64,000 bases of DNA from NCBI GenBank assembly GCA_017561715.1, contig JAFZBN010000015.1, positions 450,393 through 514,392 of the forward strand, written 5' to 3'. The translations under genes were made by a program, and so were the position numbers. The notes beneath the pieces were generated by a model. The model saw nothing but the letters and a program-made list of their open reading frames with translations, was not told the origin of the DNA and did not search any database. Positions 49,761-58,163 of this stretch are shown one piece after another (the stretch's first letter is position 1; each line of letters begins with the position of its first letter). The DNA comes from Clostridiales bacterium. Lineage in GTDB: Bacteria > Bacillota > Clostridia > Saccharofermentanales > Saccharofermentanaceae.

Positions 49761-50618
49761 ATGATCGACATCCATCTTCTTGAACAATTTCATACTTTCG
49801 CCGAGTGCGGCACGCTTTCCGCCGCCGCGGAAAAGCTCCATACGTCCCAGCCGGCGCTGACACGCGCTATGAAAAAGCTTGAGGAAGATCTCGGCGTAGA
49901 TCTGTTTATCCGCAGTAAGAACCAGCTGCGTCTGAATGAGACAGGACTTCATGCAGCAAAATATGCAAGAGATGTTCTGGAAGCGGATGCGGATTTCGAG
50001 TCAAAGGTAAAAGCATACGACAAAAGCCTTCACACCATCTCCATCGGCTTTTGCGCGCCTGTCCCCCAGATCGTTCTGACGCCGATGCTCAATACGATAT
50101 TCGAAGGCATGACGATCTCCGCCGACATGACAGATGATGTACACTTCGTCAAGCGTCTGAAAAAGCACGAGTATCACCTCGCCGTATTACACGAAGATCC
50201 GAAGGATGACGATATCTATGTAAAAAAGTGCGGACACGAAGACCTGTCCATCTCACTTATGCCCGGAGATCCTCTTGCGTTCTATCCGGAAGTGCATCTT
50301 TCCGACTTAGACGGAAAGACGATCCTTCTTCTGACACAGATCGGTTTCTGGATCAACTTCCATAACAACAAGACACCAAACACCAACTACCTTTTGCAGA
50401 TCGATTCGGATTCATTTTTCGAGCTGTCGCAGAACTCGAATTACCCGTCATTTTCTTCCAGTTATTACACCAGCAGAGGATTCGAGACAAAAGGAAAGAT
50501 CACCGTCCCCATCGCCGATCCGGAGTGCCATACCGATTACTTTCTCGCGTGCCTTTCCTCTGAAAAGAAAAGATACAGCGCGCTCTTTGACAGGATCACG
50601 GAGAAGACGATCAACTGA
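49761..50618 (+). CDS. LysR family transcriptional regulator
   Basis: 285 residues. The N-terminal winged helix-turn-helix is MIDIHLLEQFHTFAECGTLS, then AAEKLHTSQPALTRAMKKLE, the standard LysR pattern. The C-terminal substrate-binding domain follows, with a short ligand pocket region. Divergent from the aldo/keto reductase over a 128-bp gap, as in most LysR target pairs. Convergent with the 2-hydroxyacid dehydrogenase gene. Confidence 0.9.
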   Translation: MIDIHLLEQFHTFAECGTLSAAAEKLHTSQPALTRAMKKLEEDLGVDLFIRSKNQLRLNETGLHAAKYARDVLEADADFESKVKAYDKSLHTISIGFCAPVPQIVLTPMLNTIFEGMTISADMTDDVHFVKRLKKHEYHLAVLHEDPKDDDIYVKKCGHEDLSISLMPGDPLAFYPEVHLSDLDGKTILLLTQIGFWINFHNNKTPNTNYLLQIDSDSFFELSQNSNYPSFSSSYYTSRGFETKGKITVPIADPECHTDYFLACLSSEKKRYSALFDRITEKTIN

Positions 50619-50624
50619 CTCCCG

Positions 50625-50642
50625 GTGCTTTTTCAAAAGCAC
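50625..50642. terminator. Hairpin between convergent LysR and dehydrogenase genes
   Basis: GTGCTTTT (50625-50632) and AAAAGCAC (50635-50642) with a 2-nt loop. It covers the last codons and stop of the dehydrogenase; too tight a loop for a classic terminator, hence the low confidence. Confidence 0.35.
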
Positions 50643-51673
50643 TTCTTACTATGATCCTGTGGGCACTTGTTCACGCATGCGCACTTATAGCATACTTCAT
50701 TTTTGCAATTGCCTTGTGCGAAGTATTCCTCAACATTGGTAAGCGTAGTATCCGCAATATTTGATAGTGCTTCAGATGTGAGGAAAGCCTGGTGTGATGT
50801 CACGATGACATTCGGCATGGAGATCAACCTGGCGAGCGTATCGTCATCCACGATGTGGTTCGAATAGTCGTGGAAGAAAACATTGGATTCTTCCTCATAC
50901 ACATCCAGACAGGCCGCTCCGACTTTTCTTAACTTGATCCCTTCTACAAGGGCCTCTGCGTCGATAAGCGCGCCACGCGATGTATTGATCAGGACGACAC
51001 CTTTTTCCATTTTTGCGATCGATTCTTCGTTGACCATATGCCGGTTCTCATCCGTGAGAGGACAGTGCAGAGAAATAATGTCACTTCTTTCCCACAGCTC
51101 ATCCAGAGAAACATATTCGATACCGGATCCTTCCGCGGGGAATTTATCGTAAGCGATAACATGCATTCCGAATCCTTTACAGATATCGATGAAGATCCGT
51201 CCGATCTTACCTGTACCTACCACACCGACAGTCTTTCCATGAAGATCAAATCCTGTCATTCCATTGAGACTGAAGTTAAAATCTTTCGTGCGGATATACG
51301 CTTTATGGATCCTTCTGATCGATGTAAGAAGAAGTGCGATCGCATGTTCTGCCACTGCGTAGGGAGAATATGCCGGCACTCGGACGACGTGGATCTTCCC
51401 GTAGGCATATTCGACATCCACATTGTTATAGCCGGCGCAGCGAAGGGCGATCAGGCGCACTTTCATGTCAGCGAGTTTATCGATCACATTTCGGTTGATA
51501 TCATCATTGACGAATACACATACTACATCGCAGCCCTCTGCTAAACGACAGGTATCTTCCGTCAATCTCGTCTCGTAGTATCGTATGTCGAATCTTCCGT
51601 CCGAATTTGCTTTTTCAAAAGAACTTCTGTCATACTCTTTTGCATCAAAAAACGCGATCTTTAATCTTCCCAT
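50633..51673 (-). CDS. D-lactate / 2-hydroxyacid dehydrogenase with a Cys-rich tail
   Basis: 346 residues. Rossmann motif VGVVGTGKIGRIFIDICKGF, acidic residue for NAD at IAYDKFPAE, catalytic Arg in VLINTSRGALID, Glu in CLDVYEEES and His in TSHQAFLT are all present. It should oxidise or reduce a D-2-hydroxyacid with NAD. After the normal end of the fold, a tail of about 25 residues carries six cysteines (NCKNEVCYKCACVNKCPQDH); this is unusual for the family. AGGGAGG precedes the ATG. Confidence 0.9.
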   Translation of the reverse strand: MGRLKIAFFDAKEYDRSSFEKANSDGRFDIRYYETRLTEDTCRLAEGCDVVCVFVNDDINRNVIDKLADMKVRLIALRCAGYNNVDVEYAYGKIHVVRVPAYSPYAVAEHAIALLLTSIRRIHKAYIRTKDFNFSLNGMTGFDLHGKTVGVVGTGKIGRIFIDICKGFGMHVIAYDKFPAEGSGIEYVSLDELWERSDIISLHCPLTDENRHMVNEESIAKMEKGVVLINTSRGALIDAEALVEGIKLRKVGAACLDVYEEESNVFFHDYSNHIVDDDTLARLISMPNVIVTSHQAFLTSEALSNIADTTLTNVEEYFAQGNCKNEVCYKCACVNKCPQDHSKKCF

Positions 51674-51730
51674 TTTGTTCCTCCCTTTTCGGGCAGTGCC
51701 CTGAACCTCATTTAAAACTGGACGAGTTCA

Positions 51731-52666
51731 TTATATATCAAGCATCAGCTGCCGATCGATCCAGCTTCTCTGATCGGCTTCGTGGATCACATCGCCCGCT
51801 TCACTGTTTCCGATAAGAAACGGCGATGCAGGATCATGTCTTTTCATATTTTCTTTCACAAGCGCCGCATTCGTATTCGCATAACAGTACTTACACAGGT
51901 GTCCGCATGTGTCATAGGCACCGATGTCGGTCCCAAGCAGACAGGCGCACTCACCGTTTCTCTGATTCTTATTTCTTCTCGGTACATCCATACGAGATTG
52001 AAGTGCCGTCTCAAAAGTCTTTACCGTCATGCATCCGGAACAGTCCGCGCCAAAAGGTTCCAGTTCTTTTCCCTCCGCGCAAGGCCGGAGCGTCATGCCA
52101 TATCGTCCTGCAATCTCGATAAAAGCTTTTCCGATCGTAAGCCTGTCCTCCCGGGATACAGCTCTCGCCTCCGGGAAATTACGCTCCACTTTCTTATAGA
52201 TATCGATAAAACTGATCACGCAGGTCTTCGTGTATCCCGAGAGCGTCTCCGCCATCTTCGAAAACTCTGAGATATGCCATTCTACGCTGTGATCTTTATC
52301 CACGAAGATAGGATCATAACGCCAGCCTATGCTGTCGATCCCCACGATCTTTGAAAGGCGCTTAAAATCTTCCATCACTTTCGCCTTGTCCGGAACATTC
52401 GGTTCAATGTCCGTTCCGTACGGAGTGATCGTCACAAACCAGTACTGTCCATAGGGTTTAAGGATATCCATATGGGGAAGCATGGGAGCCGGATCCTTCG
52501 TGCAAAAAGAGATCAGATCCACCACATCCGGTGACAGGCTATAGCGCGTCACCGAAGATGGATTATAGGGATTACGCACCAGGACGAATCCCTCTTGGAT
52601 ACGGTTACACAGCCATTCCGAATAGAAAGCGGGAATATCTGTCCGCATACCTGTATTGAGGATCAT
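51731..52666 (-). CDS. DUF1848 family protein
   Basis: 311 residues. The end of the sequence CACLLGTDIGAYDTCGHLCK YCYAN carries the CX3CX2C arrangement seen in radical SAM enzymes. N-terminal half: RTDIPAFYSEWLCNRIQEGF and LISFCTKDPAPMLPHMDIL are typical DUF1848 landmarks. No activity is established. Five bp follow the sirtuin stop, and AAGGAAG at the sirtuin end serves as ribosome site, so it is co-translated with it. Confidence 0.82.
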   Translation of the reverse strand: MILNTGMRTDIPAFYSEWLCNRIQEGFVLVRNPYNPSSVTRYSLSPDVVDLISFCTKDPAPMLPHMDILKPYGQYWFVTITPYGTDIEPNVPDKAKVMEDFKRLSKIVGIDSIGWRYDPIFVDKDHSVEWHISEFSKMAETLSGYTKTCVISFIDIYKKVERNFPEARAVSREDRLTIGKAFIEIAGRYGMTLRPCAEGKELEPFGADCSGCMTVKTFETALQSRMDVPRRNKNQRNGECACLLGTDIGAYDTCGHLCKYCYANTNAALVKENMKRHDPASPFLIGNSEAGDVIHEADQRSWIDRQLMLDI

Positions 52667-52670
52667 GGGA

Positions 52671-53522
52671 TCACTTCCTTACATCTTCGAGTACTTGCCC
52701 GATATCGCCTTCGATACATATTGACCGGTCGCGGATCTGCTCAGGACAATCGGCATCACTGAAATTGATACAGACATAAGTAGCCTCCGGATTCTTCACC
52801 GTCATCTGCCAGAAGGGGAACTTAATTATGCCTGGCGTATTAAATCCGACTCCGAGCTCCAGGAAGATGATCTTCCCCGTCTTATGTGTCTCCAGGAATA
52901 CTTCGTATCTCGAGCAGGCAAGCTTCCATCCGTCATCTTCGACGAACTTGTCGTCAGAACGAAGATTCATGGTCAGCGGTTTTCCGCAGTTCGGACACTT
53001 CGGCAAAAGTTCCGTCGGGATCTTCATATCGGCCTGTTTGTCCATCATCTCCCGGATGATCTTCTCGTTATCGTAGGTGACCTCTTTACAGGGTTCGCTG
53101 CACTGGAAAAGGCCGTAATCTCCCTGCGTATAGAAGAGTCTTTCCTTATCAAATCCGGTCTTCTGGAAGCAGTGGTCGACATTGGTCGTGAGCACGAAGT
53201 ATTCTTTTTCTTTCACCAGATCAAGAAGTTCGTCATAGACGGGCTTCGGCGCATCCATATACCGGTTGATGAAGATATATCTCGACCAGTACGCCCACAT
53301 CTCTTCCGGGTCCTTGTAAGGATAGAATCCGCCCGAGTACATATCCGTAAATCCGTACTTCTTACCGAAATCCGAGAAATACTTCTCGAACCGCTCACCG
53401 CTATACGTAAATCCCGCAGAGGTCGAAAGTCCGGCACCTGCGCCGATCACGATGGCATCTGCATCTTGGATCGCTTCTTTTAGTCTTTTTATCTTATCCG
53501 AGTAATTTCCTGTATATGTCAT
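52671..53522 (-). CDS. Class-M sirtuin (SirTM-type NAD-dependent protein deacylase / ADP-ribosyltransferase)
   Basis: 283 residues. IVIGAGAGLSTSAGFTYSGE is the NAD-binding loop, TTNVDHCFQKTG the conserved substrate loop and CPNCGKPLTMNLR part of the zinc ribbon. YTQGDYGLFQCS replaces the usual sirtuin catalytic His (HG) with Gln, which marks the SirTM branch; SirTM acts as an ADP-ribosyltransferase on a lipoylated GcvH-like carrier. The start at 53522 has AAGGAG and overlaps the macrodomain end by 29 bp. LplA2 and GcvH-L genes are not seen here. Confidence 0.85.
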   Translation of the reverse strand: MTYTGNYSDKIKRLKEAIQDADAIVIGAGAGLSTSAGFTYSGERFEKYFSDFGKKYGFTDMYSGGFYPYKDPEEMWAYWSRYIFINRYMDAPKPVYDELLDLVKEKEYFVLTTNVDHCFQKTGFDKERLFYTQGDYGLFQCSEPCKEVTYDNEKIIREMMDKQADMKIPTELLPKCPNCGKPLTMNLRSDDKFVEDDGWKLACSRYEVFLETHKTGKIIFLELGVGFNTPGIIKFPFWQMTVKNPEATYVCINFSDADCPEQIRDRSICIEGDIGQVLEDVRK

Positions 53523-54267
53523 AGTCGATCTCCTTCCATACGTTAAAGATCACTTTCATGCTGCTTCTTTTTTCTTCCCGGTATTCCCGTACTGTCTTCA
53601 CGGCGATTTCTGCCGCACGCTGATTCGGGAAATGGAATTCTCCCGTGGAGATGCAGCAGAAGGCGATGCTTTTCACACCGTTTTCCTCCGCGAGTTCCAG
53701 GCAGGAGCGATAGCAGGAAGCAAGAAGATCCTCGTCGTCTTTTCTAAGCGGTCCCATGATGATCGGTCCGACTGTATGAAGCACATACTTACAGGGAAGA
53801 TTATAAGCCGGTGTGATCTTTGCATGCCCGGTCGGTTCCTCGTACCCTTGCTTTCTCATGATCTCCGCGCAGGCATTTCGAAGTTGTATGCCGGCATATG
53901 TATGAATGCAGTTGTCTATACAACCGTGACACGGAGCATAGCATCCGGTCATACCGGAATTGGCGGCATTTACAATGGCATCACAACGAAGTGTCGTAAT
54001 ATCCCCCTGCCAAAGACAGATCCCTTCTTCGACCTCCGGAAGATCAGCGATATCCGTGATTCCTTTCTCTAAAGTCGCCGAAGTAAGATACTCATCCTGG
54101 ATCTTGATGAAATCCTCGTCAATGGCTCCGGGAGATCTCACATTCATGAGACTTCGAAGGAGCCTTCTCTGCTCATCTACGGAATCAGGAATACCGATCG
54201 CCTGATATTCCGGACGCTCATCAAGAAGCAACTTTATTAACTTGATCCGTCTTTCTTCCTGGTTCAT
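53494..54267 (-). CDS. Zinc-binding macrodomain ADP-ribosyl hydrolase of the SirTM module
   Basis: 257 residues. ITTLRCDAIVNAANSGMTGC is the macrodomain ADP-ribose loop and the following CYAPCHGCIDNCIHTYAG carries the Cys/His ligands of zinc-containing macrodomains. Later LHTVGPII and FCCISTGEFHFPNQRAAEIA fit the fold. It should reverse the modification made by the sirtuin. The ATG overlaps the TGA of the HxlR gene in ATGA. Confidence 0.87.
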   Translation of the reverse strand: MNQEERRIKLIKLLLDERPEYQAIGIPDSVDEQRRLLRSLMNVRSPGAIDEDFIKIQDEYLTSATLEKGITDIADLPEVEEGICLWQGDITTLRCDAIVNAANSGMTGCYAPCHGCIDNCIHTYAGIQLRNACAEIMRKQGYEEPTGHAKITPAYNLPCKYVLHTVGPIIMGPLRKDDEDLLASCYRSCLELAEENGVKSIAFCCISTGEFHFPNQRAAEIAVKTVREYREEKRSSMKVIFNVWKEIDYDIYRKLLG

Positions 54268-54581
54268 TTTTTGCCCCTGTACTTCAAACCGAATTCTTTC
54301 ATTGATTCGATCACTACTTTCAGGTCGTTCCCTTTATCAGTCAGAGAATACTCTACCTTGGGCGGCACCTCAGGATACACCTTGCGGTTGATGATTCCGT
54401 CTTTTTCAAGATCTCTGAGATTCTCGGTAAGCACTTTGGCAGAGATGCCGACGACACTTCTCGTAAGTTCGTTATATCGCTTCGTGCCGGTGAGAAGTTC
54501 CCTCAAGATAATGATCTTCCACTTGTTTGCAATAAGAGAAGCCGTATATTCCACAGGACAATCAGTAAATGTCTTCGTCAT
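54264..54581 (-). CDS. HxlR family transcriptional regulator
   Basis: 105 residues. CPVEYTASLIANKWKIIILR, ELLTGTKRYNELTRSVVGIS, and KVYPEVPPKVEYSLTDKG are the winged-helix landmarks. HxlR proteins often sense thiol stress or electrophiles; a Cys near the N-terminus (C8) is present. First gene of the sirtuin/macrodomain transcript, with palindromic GTAAG-type sites upstream. Confidence 0.88.
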   Translation of the reverse strand: MTKTFTDCPVEYTASLIANKWKIIILRELLTGTKRYNELTRSVVGISAKVLTENLRDLEKDGIINRKVYPEVPPKVEYSLTDKGNDLKVVIESMKEFGLKYRGKK

Positions 54582-54701
54582 AGTTTTCTACCTCCGTGTC
54601 TCAATTATATTCACTAACAGTACTAATGGAAAGTGACTTTCTATTGGTAAGTGTACAAGACCTTCTCACACAATGTAAGTATGCACATTTTTGTAAGATA
54701 C
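54582..54701 (-). promoter_or_regulatory. Upstream region of the HxlR operon with repeated GTAAG sites
   Basis: GTAAGT at 54647-54652 and 54675-54680, the palindrome GTAAG-ATA-CTTAC at 54693-54705 and CTTACC-TGGA-GGTAAG at 54701-54716 crowd the region ahead of the HxlR start. HxlR-family operators are usually such short palindromes; assignment is inference. Confidence 0.45.
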
Positions 54702-54884
54702 TTACCTGGAGGTAAGAATTAAGGAATCATCTTCAAATAGTTCTTCACGGTCTCTTCCGGCCTTGAGATTCAAGTTTCCTTCCGTGCAGACGAAGATCTG
54801 CATCATCGCATGCTTGTGCGACGATGCATCCATCGTATCTGTTACGATCGATATCCTGTCTGTATCCCAGTAGATCTGATTCAT
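54702..54884 (-). pseudogene. Fragment of an AraC-type regulator N-terminal cupin
   Basis: 60 residues: MNQIYWDTDRISIVTDTM, then HKHAMMQIFVCTEGNLNL, resembling the first half of the cupin domain that opens many AraC regulators. The rest of the cupin and the helix-turn-helix are missing. Its ATG overlaps the stop of the thioesterase gene in ATGA. It is either a remnant or a small protein; I favour a remnant. Confidence 0.5.
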
Positions 54885-55600
54885 TTCCAGGATATTTTGC
54901 AGGACGTGATCAGGGTCCCGTCACGTGTCACATGGAACAGATCCCCGTCCATGTCGTATTGCTTCGTTATATTCAGCTTTTCACCTTCGAAAGATTGGTT
55001 GCTGTAATGGATCTCCAGTTTCTCCGGATCGTGGTCCTTGAAGTGCTCCACATCGTAGGTATTCAGCATGAAGCGGACATATTCTATGTTATTCGTGTGA
55101 TAGCAGTAATCGAGGCTTGTTGATCGTACGACGACCGATTCCACAAGTTCGCCGCTTTCTTTAGGGAATCGCGAGAACTCGAGGCCTTCTGTTCTCACAG
55201 GATTTTCCATATCTTCCGAGAAACCGACGGTATCCGCTTTTCGGATCCTTCCGCTCTGAAGGTCAATTGCCGCGAGTTCTGTTCTCGCTTTGAGAAGGAG
55301 TTCTCCGCTTCTTGCTCGAACGATCGTATCTATGTTCAGTTTTACAGCGGAATGATCTGAGATATAGCAGTTCACCGTAAACTCTTCTCTCCAGACGGGT
55401 CTTCGCCGGAAACGGATATTGTTCTTCACGATCAGCCACATGGCCTTATATTTCTCCATGGCCACGATCCCGTCGATCCCGAGATCACCCATCAGCTCAG
55501 TAACTGCATTCTCGACGATCTCATCGGCGGCCAGTATCGAGAGTTTGAGTTTCCCGTCACACATGCTCCCTGAAACATAGGAATTCTTTTCGTATATCAT
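54881..55600 (-). CDS. Acyl-ACP thioesterase
   Basis: 239 residues, double hotdog layout. The first hotdog carries GDLGIDGIVAMEKYKAMWLI and IRFRRRPVWREEFTVNCYIS; the second carries TSLDYCYHTNNIEYVRFMLN with the Asn/His region, followed by EIHYSNQSFEGEKLNI. It releases fatty acids from acyl carrier protein. AAGGAG precedes the ATG by 7 nt. Confidence 0.88.
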   Translation of the reverse strand: MIYEKNSYVSGSMCDGKLKLSILAADEIVENAVTELMGDLGIDGIVAMEKYKAMWLIVKNNIRFRRRPVWREEFTVNCYISDHSAVKLNIDTIVRARSGELLLKARTELAAIDLQSGRIRKADTVGFSEDMENPVRTEGLEFSRFPKESGELVESVVVRSTSLDYCYHTNNIEYVRFMLNTYDVEHFKDHDPEKLEIHYSNQSFEGEKLNITKQYDMDGDLFHVTRDGTLITSCKISWK

Positions 55601-55654
55601 ATTATGTCTCCTTACTATTGCAGCAAAGATTATAGCACAGAAGCATCCGGGTAA

Positions 55655-56023
55655 TTAATACACGGATGCCTCTGAACTTGTGAATCGCCACATGCCGTTT
55701 TCCTTTCTTAAAGTGAAATCGCCCTGAAGACGCCATGTATGCTTTCCGCCACCGTATACTGCCGCAAGCACTCTGCTCTTTCCGATCAAGGTAGCTGTAT
55801 CACCATCTACATGGACTGTGATTCCATCATGCTCGGCGGAAAAATAGTTGAAAGTACCATTCAACAGTCCTTTCAAAAACTCATCGACAGACTGTTTCAC
55901 TCCGGTCATGTGAAGAAGATAGTAGTCCTCCGACATCAGACTTCGAAGCCCGTCCGCGTCCTTTTCGATCATGCACGTCCAGTATTTCTCATACATTTCA
56001 CGGATCGTATTTTCGTCATTCAT
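55655..56023 (-). CDS. NTF2-like / SnoaL-type protein
   Basis: 122 residues. MYEKYWTCMIEKDADGLRSL, the LLHMTGVKQSVDEFLKG segment and a strand-rich end ITVHVDGDTATLIGKSRVLA match the NTF2-like superfamily, a small alpha+beta barrel used by isomerases and ligand binders. No function can be stated. The ATG overlaps the TGA of the acetyltransferase gene (ATGA). Confidence 0.8.
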   Translation of the reverse strand: MNDENTIREMYEKYWTCMIEKDADGLRSLMSEDYYLLHMTGVKQSVDEFLKGLLNGTFNYFSAEHDGITVHVDGDTATLIGKSRVLAAVYGGGKHTWRLQGDFTLRKENGMWRFTSSEASVY

Positions 56024-56604
56024 TCTTTCTGCTCCTTCGGATCGAGCATCTTGATCACTTTCGCAGGCACGCCTCCGACTACGGCATAGTCCGGAACATC
56101 TTTGGTCACTACGGCGCCTGCCGCTACCACCGCATATTCTCCAACGGTGACACCCGGACAGATCGTCGCGCCCATGCCGATCCAGGCATTCTTCTTCAGA
56201 GTGACTTTGCCGTATGTGTAAGTGATGTGACGCTCGTTAACATCATGGTTGATAGTCGCGATCCGAACGCCCGGCGCACACATGACACCATCTTCAAACT
56301 CGATCCCGCCTGATGCCGAAAGGATCGCGGAGTGATTGATAAAGACACCTTTTCCAAATGTAACTCTGTTACCGAAGTCACAGATAAAGGGTGTGAGGAT
56401 CCTGACATCGTCAAGTTTCCTGCCGAAAAGGTCCTCCAGATAGCCAACGTATGAAGGATCATCCGGCATGCAGGCATTTGCCTTTGCACAGAGGACTCGC
56501 GCCCTCATCATCTCATCAACGGCTTCTCTAAAGTAGCCTTCCCTCACATCAGTCGGTCCGCCCTGATCCATCAGTTCATAAACATAGCCCTTCGGATAGT
56601 CCAT
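56020..56604 (-). CDS. Sugar O-acetyltransferase (maltose/galactoside type)
   Basis: 194 residues. Left-handed beta-helix repeats of hexapeptides with GVMCAPGVRIATINHDVNER, GKVTLKKNAWIGMGATICPG and VTVGEYAVVAAGAVVTKDVP, the pattern of the LacA/Maa group; the His in INHDV is catalytic in that family. GGAGG precedes the ATG. Part of the minus-strand unit headed by the flavodoxin gene. Confidence 0.9.
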   Translation of the reverse strand: MDYPKGYVYELMDQGGPTDVREGYFREAVDEMMRARVLCAKANACMPDDPSYVGYLEDLFGRKLDDVRILTPFICDFGNRVTFGKGVFINHSAILSASGGIEFEDGVMCAPGVRIATINHDVNERHITYTYGKVTLKKNAWIGMGATICPGVTVGEYAVVAAGAVVTKDVPDYAVVGGVPAKVIKMLDPKEQKE

Positions 56605-56618
56605 TTTGAATTCCTCCT

Positions 56619-57140
56619 TTAGATCAAACCGTTGCTCTTAAGCCACTTCTCTACCGCGCCCTTGGAATCAGCTGCTCTGCTTCCTGTGATCGGAAGTCCG
56701 TTTCTGACCTCTGCTCCTTTGGCATACTTTCTGACATCGCGCTCGGAAGAACCCATTCCGCTTCCCTCGTTCGTGCAAAGTGGAAGGATCGTTTTCCCGG
56801 AGAAATCATATCTCTCGAGGAAAGTCGCGACCGCCATCGGGAATGTGCCCCAGTAATTCGGATACGCCAGGATGATCGTATCGTACTGATTGATACTCTC
56901 GATGTAGTTAGTAAGCTCCGGTCTTGCGTCTGCGCGAAGATCTTTCTTGGCCTCATCGATACATGTCAGATATACCGGTGAATAAGGATCTTTCATGTCG
57001 ATCTTAAAGGTATCCGCATCGATGAGTTCCTTCATGGAATTTACAACGATCTCCGTATTTCCTACTTTTACATATCTCATGGCACCGCCGAAGTAGTTCT
57101 CATCTGCTCTTGAAAAGAATGCGATCAATGTCTTTGTCAT
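56619..57140 (-). CDS. Flavodoxin
   Basis: 173 residues, no signal peptide. TKTLIAFFSRADENYFGG is a modified FMN phosphate loop, IILAYPNYWGTFPMAVATFL the aromatic loop and TILPLCTNEGSGMGSSERD the third. It is an electron carrier. The ATG at 57140 has GGAGG 8 nt upstream; an ATG two codons earlier is too close to it. First gene of the unit and divergent from the LysR gene at 57261. Confidence 0.9.
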   Translation of the reverse strand: MTKTLIAFFSRADENYFGGAMRYVKVGNTEIVVNSMKELIDADTFKIDMKDPYSPVYLTCIDEAKKDLRADARPELTNYIESINQYDTIILAYPNYWGTFPMAVATFLERYDFSGKTILPLCTNEGSGMGSSERDVRKYAKGAEVRNGLPITGSRAADSKGAVEKWLKSNGLI

Positions 57141-57260
57141 ATTCATATCCTCCGTCGTTTTTGTATTTGCTTTCGTTATTTACATTTTGGCATGAATTCT
57201 ATAGAATATCCAATAGAAAGAGCCTATATCCGATTCAATTATTAAATAGCAGGAGCATAT

Positions 57261-58148
57261 ATGAACACGAAACAGATCGATTACTGCATCGAACTTGCGA
57301 GGACGCAGAACTTCAGCCGAGGCGCGGAGAATATGTTCGTCAGCCAGCCGACGTTCTCTTATCAGATCAAGCTCCTCGAAGAAGAAGTCGGATTTTCTAT
57401 TTTCGACAGAAACGGCAAAGGCGCGACGCTCACACCTGCCGGCGAACAGTTCGTCTCTTATCTTTCCGGGATGCGGGAAGACTTAAAGCGTGCGATCGAA
57501 CAGGGACAGAACTTCAGTGCGAAGTATAAGGATAATATCACGATCAGTCTGATGGTACGACAAGCCGTTTACTTCCTTCCGGAAGCGATCCGTCTTCTGG
57601 AAGAAAGCGACAGCGGAGTACAGATCACCCCGGTCTTCCAATACGACAACGGACTGGATTCGTTCATGAAGAACGAGACAGATGTTCTTTTCGCGCTGAA
57701 AGAACAGGCCCGGCAGCTTGCAGGTGTTCAGGTCCACGATCTTTTCGAGAGCCATATCTATCTGATCTGCGGAAGAAACGATCCACTGGCATCGAAAAAC
57801 CTGATCACGGAAAAAGATCTCTATGGAAGATCACTCATGGTAGGAGGCGGTTCGCCGCCCGCGCTTCGGGCCGTACAGCAGCGTCTCATCTCTTCCGGAC
57901 GAATCGATTATTTCAACAGTTCCGATCACGATACCACGCTGACGAATGTTGCCGCGGGAAAGGGCATCTGCCTGGCGCCCGGATTTCTAAACGACCACAG
58001 CGGTCAATTTTCATGGATCCCATTCGACTGCAAAGAGACATTCTCATGTGTGCTTCTGACTCATAAGAATGATAATCGGGAAGAACTGGCGGATTTTATA
58101 AAGACTCTGCAAAAACTGTATAAGGAAGCAGTAGCTTTTCCTTTGTAA
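57261..58148 (+). CDS. LysR family transcriptional regulator
   Basis: 295 residues. Helix-turn-helix MNTKQIDYCIELARTQNFSR, then GAENMFVSQPTFSYQIKLLE; the ligand domain follows with KDLYGRSLMVGGGSPPALRA and VAAGKGICLAPGFLND. Divergent from the flavodoxin gene over 120 bp, so it probably regulates that unit. It ends 15 bp before the convergent GH43 gene with no terminator between. Confidence 0.9.
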   Translation: MNTKQIDYCIELARTQNFSRGAENMFVSQPTFSYQIKLLEEEVGFSIFDRNGKGATLTPAGEQFVSYLSGMREDLKRAIEQGQNFSAKYKDNITISLMVRQAVYFLPEAIRLLEESDSGVQITPVFQYDNGLDSFMKNETDVLFALKEQARQLAGVQVHDLFESHIYLICGRNDPLASKNLITEKDLYGRSLMVGGGSPPALRAVQQRLISSGRIDYFNSSDHDTTLTNVAAGKGICLAPGFLNDHSGQFSWIPFDCKETFSCVLLTHKNDNREELADFIKTLQKLYKEAVAFPL

Positions 58149-58163
58149 TACTGAAGAATGTTC

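Noticed and set aside
57110..57529. 139-codon plus-strand frame over the LysR start
   Set aside because: Out of frame with the clear LysR helix-turn-helix; no domain.
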